Source of the DNA: Pegea sp. RAD2-039
Taxonomy: Eukaryota > Chordata > Thaliacea > Salpida > Salpidae
Reading direction: 5' to 3'
NCBI GenBank assembly: GCA_034620365.1
Contig: JAQGEQ010000192.1
Coordinates: forward strand, 2,351,001 to 2,415,000
DNA length: 64,000 nucleotides
Made by a program: the position numbers and the translations under genes. The notes below the pieces were generated by a model that was given only the letters and a program-made list of their open reading frames with translations, had not been told where the DNA came from and did not search any database. How positions within the stretch are numbered: position 1 is the first letter of the stretch; every line of letters starts with the position of its first letter. Below, in pieces: positions 22,423 to 34,776 of this stretch.

Positions 22423-23738
22423 ACATTTTTTTAGATATTTTCCTTTCAACGCCGCTGATGTTAGAAATTAATTTCTGACAAAATTGTTGACCAACAAATA
22501 AGTTAAATTTTTATTGGAATGATATCAAATGTAAGAAACTGGAATAAGATTCACACAAAAGTATTAATTAGATGAAAGTTAGTTTTGCTTAAAAGCAAAC
22601 TTTTAATCTCAAATTATTTAGACGATTACAAAGCCTAGCTGATATGATAAGGGTCAACTAGATGTCAGTTCAAAAACAATTTGAATTATTGCTTTTATCT
22701 CAACTTTCTGAAATTCAGAATTTCGACAACTTTTACTTTGTAAGATTTAGCTTGACTTTAAAGGTGTTAGATTTTAAATCAATTTGGTTTATTTAATGTT
22801 TAATCAATATAACGAAAGACTAGTAGATTTTCTTATTGAAATATTGATTATGAAAATGAGGACTAGACGATAAAAGTCATAAATTTAAGCTCGGAAGATG
22901 AAGATCAGAAAAAATTGATCGAATAAATTTTAAATTGAAAATGCTTTAAATTTTTGGAATATCTGTCAATCGTGGTTGCGAAGAAGAAAACATGTTTAGA
23001 TGTCAACATATTAAGTTTTGAAGCATCATCTATTGAGAATAAAAAAGATTATATTACTAGAATCAGTTTGAGGGTGAAAGTTACAAGGTTTTAAAGAAAA
23101 GATAAATATTTTTGGTGAAATAATTTAATGTTTCATATTTCCTGATAATCAAAATATTTTTCAAAGAAATGATAAAGATGATAAAATCTGAAGACGATGA
23201 AAATATTGACCAACAGCTGATGAATAAGATTCAATCTTCAACATCATACTTGAATATTTCTTCTATAAACTATAAAAGAACCTTCATTTGTGAAAAAGCT
23301 GATTAAATGTTAAAAGCCATCTGAAATTTTCAATTTAATGGTTTATTGAGGTTTCAACTTGGTCTATTGAAATAACTATTTTTTCAAAAAATTTCATTTT
23401 CTATTAAAATGTTTGTAAAAGTTTTAGTTTACCTCAACATTTTCAATTGCTTACATATTACAACTTTGTTCTTTTCTCTTCACTTGCTCATTAAATATCC
23501 GGGTGATAAATGCCTCATTCACTAAAAATTATTTCAAAAATTGAATAATATCTTGCAAATAACATTCACCATTAAAAACTTACTAAATAGAAATTTCAAA
23601 GAACCTTTGAATGTAAATTAGTTTAATCAAGTAAATATTTATGGCCAAAAACATTCAGAAATTCAGCTTCAAACTGATTGCTTTCTAATTTTAAAGAATG
23701 ATCATTTTTTCTAAAAAAGATATTATAAAAACTAATCT
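22423..23738. other. Intergenic, AT-rich
   Basis: No exon, RNA gene or repeat that I can support between the PMS2 3' end and the LINE remnant. Confidence 0.5.
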
Positions 23739-26090
23739 ATTTATTTATTCATTTAACACATGCCTGTGAGTAACAAATTCAACAGCTCTTGTAGCGAACA
23801 AAAATCAAATATTACGCGCAAAAAGATAATTGGAAGGTTTTAAGTATCACAATTTCAAATTAACACAGAAAGAATACAAACACTGTATGAGGATAAGTAG
23901 AACGTAAATCAAAAATATAATATGGTAAAATAGAAGAAGAAAGTGAGAAAACTAGCAATGAATATCTATATAATATATCATTTGGTTTTTTAATGAAACT
24001 TTAAAAGATACGATAAGTTTTGATAGAATCGGGAAGGGAATCCCAAACCTTGGTTACCCTAAAAAAGCTGTTAGTCAACTGGGAGTTATTAAAGTTGTTT
24101 AGAGGTCTGAATGAAGAGAAAGAAGGGCGATTTCAATCTTTAATGTATTCTATAAAGTTAAGATTGCAAAAACCATTAATAAATTTAAATAGTAATATAA
24201 GGTCAGAAGAAAGATTTCGATAAAGCAAGGATTTGATATTTAGCCTATAGAGACGGTCTTCTCATGAGGAAAAGGATTTTCTGCATCTAAAGAAAGCTTT
24301 CCTGAGGAATGATGTCCAGATGGATTTAAGCTTTGTAATATTTTTCTAAGATGAGGACTTCATACGGAAGAGTTGGGTTCCTATTTAAGACATATGTATG
24401 TGGCGTAGAGCTTTAATGATGTCCAGACATTTCCTGTCTTAAAAGATTTGAGAACTTGGTATGAAGTTAATGAACCAATTCCGAACAAATGATTTGTGTA
24501 AGAGGTCTATTTTAAGTCCTGAGAGATGAATATTTCCAGACCTGTTGCTTAAATAAAAGTAAGCTGTTGTTGAATTAGAGATAGAAGTTTTACTTATTGT
24601 CAGATGAAGATATTTGTCAGTGGTGAGCTTGAGTTGTCTCGATTGAAGCCATAGATTAGTGAATTCCAAAGAAGATTAAAAAGCAACCATATGGTACCAA
24701 AGAGTTTGACAATATCGAAGAAAAGTATTAAATTTTCAGAACTATTTAGTGATATAGAAGTATCTGTAATATCATTGATATAAATATTGAAAAGTAAAAG
24801 TCTTGGGGAACACCACTGAAAACCTCAAAAAAACTTGAAGAAATCTAATTAATTATGACTTGCTGTTGTGAGGTTAATTTTAAACTACCTGAGAGTTTTT
24901 ACTAATATCGAATATGAAACTGAGTCAAAGGCCTTGTGAATGTTTATATAGCTGATGTTAGTAGTTATTTGCTGAGGAATATAGCCACTGGACATGAGAC
25001 AAGACAACAGCTGGTCACTGGAGGATCCCTAAGGAAGGATTCCAAGCTGATAATCAGAGAGTAAATTGTTGTTGAGAAGATAAGTCCAAATTTTCTGTGA
25101 AATGATCAATTAAAAGACTCGACAGGAGCTACTGTTGAGAAATTGGTCGGTAGTTTAGTGGTTTATCTCTGCTCATTTTTTGTTAGATGAAATCATGATA
25201 GAGCTCTTCCATTGTAAATGTACATAACTGGAGGACTTTAAGGCACGTAGTACAGGTCGTATTATAAAATAATCTTTTAATAAAGTAGGTTTTTTAAGGT
25301 GTACAAGTTAATTTGTCCTTGATGTTGTGGGTGGTAGTGGAATATCAAATTCAGTGATAATAAAGTCATCCATAAGATTAGATTTTTTCGCTTTAATACT
25401 TTTCAGTCATTGTCATTTGTGAAAACCTTTTGAAAGCCTTGGTTGAAAAGTTCATCTTTTTTAAGATCACTGAGATAAACATTTTTACTTCTATAAGGGT
25501 AGAAGATGATCTCGAGTTTAATTTCGATTTAACAAATTCATAAAATTTACGTGATGAGCCTTTTTTGATAAATTTTACTTTCCGTATAGTCATGCCACTT
25601 ATTAACTAACCATCGTTTAATGTGTGAGGAGGTTTCAATACTATTGGGATAGGAGGGAGCTTTTATTAGGACAAACCTTTAAATAGAATTGTTCAGAATT
25701 TAAGTCCTGGGATGTTCTAGAATTAGAGATTTAAAATGTCACATTTCAAGTGAGTGGGTTGATTAATACGTTGAATTAGAGAATTAGTATTTGTAAAATT
25801 GAGAAAGGTGCCATGGGCAGAATCTTCTGAACATAGAGGAACAGTTCAATCTATGTTAGGAAGATTAAAACATCTTACCAAGTATAAAGGAATATTACTA
25901 CTCATAGTATTGCAAGTAAAATTGCAGATATCAGATGATTTATTTTGGGATTTTAAAGGAAGGGATATTACAACAATTGACTTTAAGTTGATGCTATCTA
26001 ACCACACACCACAGATAATAGTTGCATTGGCATCTTTCTTTAATGATTCCATATCGTCGGAAACAGTAAAAAGACATCCGAAATATTAAC
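23739..26090 (-). mobile_element. Dead non-LTR retrotransposon (CR1/Jockey-like LINE)
   Basis: Reads right to left. Fragments appear in the right order for a LINE ORF2. First is an endonuclease-type phrase (CFNLPNID, resembling GDFNLPNIDW) near 25850. Then the linker motif SSRKFYEFVKSKLNS near 25540, and RT block 1 (NYRPIS) near 25165. Next is the RT A motif with KAFDSVSYSILV near 24920, and the block VPQGL-LLFNIYINDI near 24780-24830, which lost a few residues. The thumb region follows at 24439-24669, then a non-coding 3' end finishing in TAAATAAATA-type repeats at 23739. Numerous stops and shifts: inactive. A second, 5'-truncated copy of its 3' end is at 36.1 kb. Five-prime edge approximate. 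Confidence 0.8.
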
Positions 26091-27024
26091 ATAAAAATAT
26101 TTAAGTACTTATAACCTTATCTTTTATGTTATTCAAAGATAAATTCTGATGGATCCTAAAGTTTTTACAAATTTTTAGATCAAATCGAAGTTATTTATGC
26201 TGGTTGTTCACAATTTGTAAAAAGTCCCTATTTGCTTTTTAAATTCTAAAATGTAGAATAAATCTGAAGCCAGAAACTAGATGTAAATATTTCGATAAAA
26301 CTGGTATTAGCGTCAACCTTTGTTTTGATCTAAATCTTACTCACATCAACTACTTCAATCAAATATGTTTTTAAACTTTTAGGAAAATTACAGAGTAGAA
26401 AAAGAATTCAACTAACATTGATGTAAAACTCAAGAAGATTGGAAATTTAATTAGAAATTTGGAATTGATACAACTTGAAAAGTCTCTTTAATAACAAACC
26501 GACGAAAGTACAAACATTTTTGAATATGAAATCACATATAGCCCCAAACCACTGGGCCAGACATTTTATTTCACAAAATTAACACAATGATAGATCGTCA
26601 GGAAAACTACTTCTCCTATATTTGATAGAATTGTTCGATTAGTTTAAAGTACAATGAAAAAATCTTCAATTTTTTAGGTTTTGGCGAGGAGGCTTGATTG
26701 GAGAGTTGCTGAAAGAGTCCCACTGAACTCCATTCTTCAATACCTGAAATAAGAAGTCTTATTGAGATGATTACAAGATAAGTTTGTGGCCGCAAGTCGA
26801 GTTATTTGCAAATTATTGTGTTGTTAGTAGCGGGATTGGTGTTAAGTTCAATTATTGAAAGTTTCATGCAGCAACAAGCTTGCATCATCTCTCACAAACC
26901 TTTCCATTTCGAATCAAACTTTCTTCTGGTGTCCTTTTGCTGCTAAGTAATTGAAAAATCAATTTATTTATCAAAAGGCTGAACCAAAATTCTAAAACGC
27001 CATTTTTGTCACTTATAAAAGATC
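26091..27024. other. Intergenic; 3' flank of citron
   Basis: AT-rich. Contains a minus-strand AATAAA at 26963-26968, about 60 bases beyond the citron stop codon, a good candidate poly(A) signal for that gene. Nothing else recognised. Confidence 0.5.
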
Positions 27025-30000
27025 TTACATCTCATAAGCTGATGAGGAGTCCCAGTCAGTAGATAAAGAAGATTGAGATCGCGAACGTTTAGAAGATGAC
27101 TCCATAGAAGTAAATTCAGAAGAGGATCTCTTGCTGCCAATTGAGGAAGATTTTCTGTTGATTAATACATTAAACAAGAGATCTGATTGGATCTGATCTT
27201 ACCGATCATCTAACTGCCTGTAAACTTCTTTTATAGATTTATCCATATCACCTTTGAAACAGTAAATTGAAAGTCGTCCCTTGTGCTTCGAAAAAACAAG
27301 ACTTGCTCCCCTGGTGATCGCTTTACCAAGATACCTGACTCTGAAGTAACAGGAACCGATGAAAAGCAGATGATGAAGTTGATGATGCAACTAACCCAGG
27401 CAACATCAGGACTGATTTATCAATCACCGAATCTGGAGCGGATTTAGAAGAGGAGTTAAGAGCTACAACTTCGACTGCATTAAATTGAATGATCGTCAAA
27501 TAGGGGGCGTTGAAAACTAAAGATTAAATCGAATTAGAAAGAAGATTTTCAGGATTTGAAAGATGATTTTACTGAATTCAAGAGGCATCCGCGACCAACT
27601 GATGAATCCATCTCGAGTTCTTTGTCCGAAAGAATCCACAAAAACCCCACATTCTACAAATAATCGGTTTTAATGATCGATGACATTGATGAGTTTCTCA
27701 CCGTTGTAACACAACAGGAACTCTTGTTTGCCGTTTTCCATTTTAATCGAAAGAATCGAAATCGGAAAGAAATAGTCGTTAGAATCGATGACGGAAGTGA
27801 CGTCACTGTTCGGGAACTCTACAGTTAATTAGAAGTGAGAATCAGTAAATGAGGTTTTTGATTTGTTACCATCAACAGTAAACTGCATCAAATCAACTTC
27901 ATAGAAGCGCTCGCAACCGAAAAGGATGCTGCAAGGAGTGAAGAGGAGACAGGAGGTCGGGACTTTTGTTGTTGTTTTCTGATTAAACACGAAATTTGAT
28001 TGGTTGTTGTTGATGAAGTCAATCTTACCCAAAGTTGTTGAAATTCGTTGATTTGTTTGTTGAAAGTGAAAATGAATAGATGTGATTGTTGTGACATACA
28101 TATGTGATGGATTCCACCAATGATTCGAGACGCAAAAAGATGAATGTTTTTCAATTCACAAACTGATTTTAAATCACATGACAAATCATTAACCATCTGT
28201 AAGTAATTGGTTAATGGTTGCTATGGTGATAGAGAAGCTGATTGACCTGTGATATCTCGATGACAGCCACTTGTGACGTGTGACCTTGGATGACAACCAC
28301 TTGATTAAAGTCACAAGTCTCCATTTGAACAACTTTTTCAATATTCTTAATTTTTTGTAAACTTTTATCATCAGAAGCTTCAGTTCGGTTGGGGCAGAAT
28401 AAATAAAGTCCAGAATCGGATGCTAACAAAAACCTCTACAACAACAAACCAATTTCAAATCCGACCAACAACTCATCGAACCTGACCTGGTCATCAACAA
28501 CAACCGAACAGGTAAAGTCCATTCCAGACGCTTCTTTATCCAAACGTAAAATTTCATTTCCGAAAATTTTCTATAAGCCAATCAGAAGTGAGCAAAAAAG
28601 CAGCAAATGATAAAGGCGGGAACAAACCGAGTTAGCCAATCTGCTTGAAGCATCTGATGAGTAACGAGACACTATCTCCTCTAGCTTCTTCACCCACAAA
28701 TTCTTATCAGCGAAACTAGCAGCTAGGAAGTAGACTTGCCGGGTTGGCCAGCACGAGTTTTTCACTCCAACTTCAATCTTGAAAGAGTAGGGAACATCTG
28801 TGAAAGACTCATGTAAGGATCTAGTAAATATCAACAAGAGGTGAACCTTGTTTAGCTGTAAACGCGATGTCTTGATGACGTACATCGCTATGGATGTAAG
28901 CTGATTGTGTGAGGTCGATGACGTCATTGGAATCAGCTGATGTTGATGGAGATGATGAAGTTATGATGATCTTTGCGTTGTTGATGTCTAGTAGGATGTT
29001 TCGTGGTTTCCATGTTTCGTTTCCACATAAAACTGAAATCGAAGTTAGATGTCGATCAACAGATCAACTCTTCTTCACCTTTCAGTTCTCCTTTAAGCTG
29101 CTCTTTGCTCTTACTCTTCACATAAGAGCAAGACACAGGTGAAAAGGCTAGTGGCGTTTTCGGGGTTGATTTGCATTGTTGAAATAAACCACCTGAAAAA
29201 GAGAGAATGGTTCGTTCAACTGGTTCATGAATCAACTGGTTCATGATTCAACTGGTTCATGAATCAACTGGTTCATGAATCAACTGGTTCATGAATCAAC
29301 TGGTTCATGAATCAACTGGTTCATGAATCAACTGGTTCATGATTCAACTGGTTCATGATTCAACTGGTCGTACCTGGCATTCCACAATTGTTGGTCAGTT
29401 CCCGGCGACAACTTTCATGACAAATCATAGAACAACTTTCACATTTCAAAGCGCTCGAAGTGAAACGAACGACTCGTAAACAAATCTGACATCTAGTGGC
29501 ACGATTACACAAAAACAAGAACATCCTAGAAGAGAGGAATTAAGATGAGATGAAAAAGTGATGAAATCAACCTGTGAGGAATATCATGTTTCATTCGTGG
29601 TTTGGTTCGTTGTGAATTCTCGCTGCCTTGTTTTGGTGTCGCTGGTTCAGATAAAGTCGGTCTGACCATGTCTAAAATGGTCGAAGCTGTCCCTGGTGTC
29701 AGTTCACCACCCATTTCAGTAGCAGCTGATTTGACTTTTTGATGTTTCAGACGTTTTACTAAGAGATTAAAATTCAAAATTCGAAGATTTAGAAGATCAA
29801 ATTGAGACGACCATTCGAGTTGGCAATTTGTAGCTCGCTTCGTAGAATATTCACTTTTGTTTGAAGTTGGATGTTGGAAGACTTTTCTGCTTCTAAAAGA
29901 TCTTGAAGCTCGCGATACTGCATTGGAGGTTGGTAGTCTACATCCTTCTTCTTCTACAATCGAAGTTAGTTGATGTAAAAGATCAAATGATATTACCTTT

Positions 30001-33000
30001 TTCTTTTTATTAGGTTCCAACTCTTGTACTTTTGCTTGTAAAAAGTCGATTAATTTGGTTTGCTGTTCACGAGTTCGATTTAATCGAAAGAGATCTTGTT
30101 CATTTTCCAACTATCAATTCACAAATATCAACAATTTGAAGTGTTTCAGACTCGAAATTCACTTTTTGAGACTCGAAATTATTCAACAGATCAATTTTTT
30201 CTTTTTCAAGCGAATCACAACGATCAAATTCTGTTCCAAGTTCTTCCTGGCAACAAGATAACCTCATACACAAACTCTCAACCATCTTGCGGTTGCGTTC
30301 AGCTTCTTCAGCAACCACTAAATGAGCTTCCTGTTCATCTTTCAACTTGTTTTGAATCGCAGATGCGTTCAGTTCCAGCAGTTTGCATCTTCTCTCCAAA
30401 TCACGGTACTATCAACATCACGTGATTAGTACCAGCTTACCAATCTTCTTCTTACTTGTTCTGTTGTGTCGTTTAGTTTCATTGTTTCACATCGAAGCTG
30501 GTTTTGAAGAGACTTGATTCGCTGGCAGCTTGCTTCATCGATTTCTTGAATTTCATTGGTCAACTGGTCTTCAACATCACGAACTTCTTGATTCAAATTA
30601 GAAGCTGCTGAAAGAGCTTCATCTCTAAAAGAGCAATTTTTGATAAGATCTTTAAATAAGATGATCTCTTGATCCAAACCTTTCTGTTACTAACTGATTT
30701 TGCTTGGCTACAAGCTCACTGTTAAATGTTTCCAACTCTTCTGCTTGATTCTCCAAAAGGACGCATGTCTCTTTCAGCGTTTGAATAGTCTAAATATATT
30801 AATTGGCTAATCAAAGAATTTTATGAATGAAACGTACTTGTTCCAGTTCACTGCACTTATTTACTATAACAGCTTTTGAGCTTTCAACTTCATCGATAGT
30901 ATTTAGAAGTTGATCTTTTTCTTGAGCCCAATCATTTTCTTTATCGACAGCGTCATTATGCTCCATCTATTTAGAAATAAATTTGTGAAAATGATTAATT
31001 GCGAGTAACACCGACTTGTAGATGAGAATATTCCACAGTCAGCTTTTTATTTTCTTCTTCCAAATGTAAATTATTCTCTACAACAGTTTGTAGTTCCTCA
31101 TAAGCAGACTGAAGCTGTAAATAAAGTTTTTTTTTTCAAATGCCTGATGATGATGATGACAACTGACTTTTGTGTCTGCTTCTGTAAGAGTTGATGTCTT
31201 TTCAGATAATCTTTTCACTTCCTGATTCTTCTTCAAAATAACCTCTTCCAGATGAGAGATTTTGTTGAGAGCTTCGTCCAAGTACTTCTGTTGAATCTGT
31301 AAACAATTTGAAGATCGAATGTTTACCTTCATATCATCTCTAACCTTTTCTTTTTCAATAAATTTCTTTTCTGTTTCTTTTATTTCATCTTTTAATTCAC
31401 TTACAGCTTCTTCTTTCTGTAAATGAAGAATTAGAAAAATTTATGAATGAAATTCCACAAGTTTTCACTTCATTCAGCTTTTTTTGAACTTTTTTCATTT
31501 CACTTTCCAACTTCAATAACTCACAACGAAGAACATCAATCGTGTTCTGATTGGACGATTTTTTCTTATCTAAATTTTTTTCAGCAGAGCTCAGTAGAAT
31601 TTCAAACTACAAACAATAAAAATGTATATCTCGCTGGGAGCTACTTCACTGAATTCTCTTTCAGTCTACCTCTTTAATCTTCAAATCCTTGCAATCAATT
31701 TCATCTTCCAACTCTTGGACTTTTTGAGAGAAAGTTTTTAGTTTTGAATTGGTACTAGACTGAATTTGTTTATAAGATTCGCATTTCTGTTGTTTAGCCT
31801 TCAAAGATACAATAAAAAGAATCAGAAAAGGATTTAAGTCACAAAAACTCCTCACTTTAATCAATTCTTCTTCTTTTTCTTCCAACTCTTTTCTTACAAC
31901 TTGTAATTCAGCTGATAAGGATTCCATTTGTAGTTTGTTCGATTTAACAACTTTATTAGCAGCAGCTAACTTGATTCCAGTCTAAAATACATCAATAAAG
32001 TAGATTTGAAGACATCAAAGCAAGAAGATGAATCACTTCAACTTGCAAACGTTCATTTCTCGCGTTTTCTGCTTCGACTTTTCGTAGTTTCATTTGAACT
32101 TCATTTGAAACCGATCTCTCTTTCTAGCATCAAACAATTGACATCAGAATTTTGCAAATATGTGGAGTACCAGAAATTAACTTACAGATTAATTAATTCT
32201 AAAATAAGTAACAAAATAATCTCAGCAAATGCTTACAAAGACTAAATTTATGATTAATTTCACTTTTCCAGTTTTTTATCATTTTTAAACCATTTGAAAT
32301 ATCATAAAGTAACTCATTCATTTACAAAAGTTTCAAAAACAAATAGAAATTTGTCGTTTCTGAAAGTTTTTTTTTAAGATTTGTTGTCATTATAAAACAT
32401 TTATTAACCGAAGAACAATTTTTAACCAAACTGACAAACTACTAATAAATTTTTAACAGATAAACTTTCTAGTCGATCTTTTATACAAAAGAAAAAAAAT
32501 CAACAAAAGCTGAAACCAATAATCTAGTATTAGCATTTGATGATTGTTTAATGTTTGAAGATTATGAGAAACTTGTAGAGAAAGAGAAGATGAGACACTA
32601 CAACATACAAGATGAATCCAAAATGACTTATTTGTAAATTTTATAACTTTTTATTTAGTGGTAAAGAAAGACCAATATTACTTCTAATCAAATTAATAAA
32701 AAGAATCAGAAAAGGATTTAAGAGTCACAAAAACTCCTCACTTTAATCAATTCTTCTTCTTTTTCTTCCAACTCTTTTCTTACAACTTGTAATTCAGCTG
32801 ATAAGGATTCCATTTGTAGTTTGTTCGATTTAACAACTTTATTAGCAGCAGCTAACTTGATTCCAGTCTAAAATACATCAATAAAGTAGATTTGAAGACA
32901 TCAAGTAAGAAGATGAATCACTTCAACTTGCAAACGTTCATTTCTCGCGTTTTCTGCTTCGACTTTTCGTAGTTTCATTTGAACTTCATTTGAAACCGAT

Positions 33001-34776
33001 CTCTCTTTCTAGCATCAAACAATTAACATCAGAAGATGTTGACTCAGACAACTTTCAACTTACATTTTGTATTTTTTCATTTTTTGCTTTCATTTCTTCT
33101 TGTAGGGTTTCACATTTCTTTTTTAAATATTGAACTTTCCCATTAAGAGCAATCGAGTCTTCAGCCTTCCTTTGGTTCTCTAAAGCTTTTATTTCCAGCT
33201 ATAAACATAAAAATTGAAAATAACTCTTTAAATCTCTTCACAAATCTTCACTTCTTCAATTCGACATTTCTTCTCCTCTAATTCCATCTTCAATTTGTTT
33301 AATTTGTGTTCCAAGAACTCTGTTCTGCTTTCATTTTTCATGGAGCTTGATTTGAAATTTCTTAAACGATCTATTTCAGTCTTTAACTAGTCAGACAAGA
33401 AATTATTTGATTTAAAAAAGAAAATTACATTTGCAGAACATTTCACCTTCTGATTTTCACTTTTTTGTTGTTCATTCTTTTTTTCTTCAAAATTTATTTT
33501 TGAATTAAAAGATTTGATTTCAGAATTTTGTTTAGCAATAATGCTTTGATTCTATAGACACAAAAATTCGATTAAATAATTTAACAAAAGTATTTGTTAA
33601 CCTTTTCAATAATCTTGCTTTTACAAATCACATCTTCTGTCATTGAATTGATTTTATTTTGATAAAACTTGATTTTGCTTTCATTGCATTTATCTTCTTT
33701 AAATTTGTTCATATTTGTTCTTGTCTAAATAAAATAAACATTAAAAAATATCTTTTATTTATCAAATAATTATTGAATAAAAAGATGCTTGATATAAAAT
33801 AGAAAAACCAAAGCCACCTACAATTACTAATTCTTTTTCTTTTTCTTCATATTTAGCAGATAGATCTTGAATCTTCTTTTCTAGATCTCTAATTTGAATC
33901 CGTTGCTTTGAGATTGTAATTTGCCTTTCATGGCCAACAGCCTCTTTTATCTTTGAAGTTGAAAAGCATTTCAACATCTTATTAAAGAGTTTCACATTTT
34001 TGTTCAGACCTGTTTTTTCTTATCAATATCATTTATTTTTGATTCATATTCTTTAATCTTCTTTGTTAAGTCGTCAACTTGTTGTTTTTTTGAATTAACT
34101 TCTTTTAAAACCTAATTTTAACACAAATTAATTTCAAAAAAGGTTCAAATTGAAATGCACAATTTTCAAGTTTAACATAATGTCACTAACTTCACAGTTT
34201 TCTTTTGTTGCATTTAATTTATCTATCTCCAACATTTCAAGTTTAATTTTTAATTCATCTCTTTCTTTTTTAAGCAACTGCACCTTCTTACTAGCATGGG
34301 CATGTTTTGATTGAACATTTTTCAATACTATATCTCTATTCTTCATGCTTACTTCATACTCTTTTTTATTAAGTCTCTTTAAAAAATTAAAGTTAAAAGA
34401 TTATTACAAAATGACAAAACGAATGAAACTATTAAATATCAAAAATTGTTTAATTCATACACCTTCATCTACCAACAGTTAATTTGTTTTAATTATTTTA
34501 AGATTAATTAAAATTTTCAAATCACTCACAGCAAGTTTTTGATGTTGAGACTGAATTTCTGATAAAATAATTGCCGACTGATTAAGATCTTCAAGACTTG
34601 TAGCCTTTAAAAAAATTTATGAATATGAAAGATTTATTAAATAAAACGAAAATATAAAATAATAAAACAAATAGAATAAATAATTGATTTAAAATAGCCT
34701 TGAACTTAACAAATGTCAACTTAAAACAATAAATAACAAAATTACAAACCTCAACAGAAATATTTGAATCCTCCAT
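27025..34776 (-). CDS. CIT: Citron (rho-interacting coiled-coil protein), without kinase domain
   Basis: Cytokinesis/midbody scaffold family that binds Rho. 38 exons; 1622 aa if the duplicated pair is used twice. Exon starts, right to left: 34776, 34604, 34376, 34111, 33950, 33724, 33551, 33386, 33198, 33008, 32867, 32123, 31981, 31798, 31606, 31416, 31296, 31114, 30966, 30789, 30624, 30408, 30110, 29953, 29758, 29525, 29192, 29032, 28797, 28570, 28435, 28196, 27978, 27818, 27653, 27516, 27340, 27154. Residues 1-1000 are one long coiled coil. Then comes a citron-type PMQYRELQDLLEAEK segment and a C1 domain at about 1036-1087 (HDIPHR, then RATRCQIC, CESCSMICHESC). A PH domain follows at about 1120-1244 (DVPYSFKIE, CWPTRQVYFLA), then CNH at about 1245-1578 (RFYEVDLMQF, CGVFVDSFG, RYLGKAITRGA). 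The tail is Ser-rich and ends SSAYEM. The order and phrases match citron rather than MRCK or ROCK. No kinase exons precede the ATG at 34776, so it resembles the kinase-less citron-N form. Several introns are only about 51 bases. Confidence 0.88.
29217..29368 (+). repeat. 16-bp minisatellite in a citron intron
   Basis: Nine and a half head-to-tail copies of CAACTGGTTCATGAAT, with a single A/T variant in three copies. It occupies nearly all of the intron between the C1 exon (ends 29374) and the next exon (starts 29192). Each unit contains the palindrome TTCATGAA. Confidence 0.95.
31811..32149 (-). repeat. Duplicated two-exon block in citron, downstream copy
   Basis: About 339 bases nearly identical to 32695-33034; I count only a handful of differences. 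It contains two complete coiled-coil exons (32123-32043 and 31981-31856, 27 and 42 codons) with their splice sites. Both exons are identical in frame to the other copy. Confidence 0.92.
32695..33034 (-). repeat. Duplicated two-exon block in citron, upstream copy
   Basis: About 340 bases, partner of 31811-32149. Contains exons 33008-32928 and 32867-32742. The copies are separated by about 545 bases of AT-rich sequence with no exon that I can support. Confidence 0.92.

Noticed and set aside
27025..34776. MRCK or ROCK instead of citron
   Set aside because: The C1-PH-CNH order excludes ROCK, and specific phrases (RATRCQIC, CWPTRQVYFLA, CGVFVDSFG, no CRIB motif after CNH) fit citron better than MRCK.
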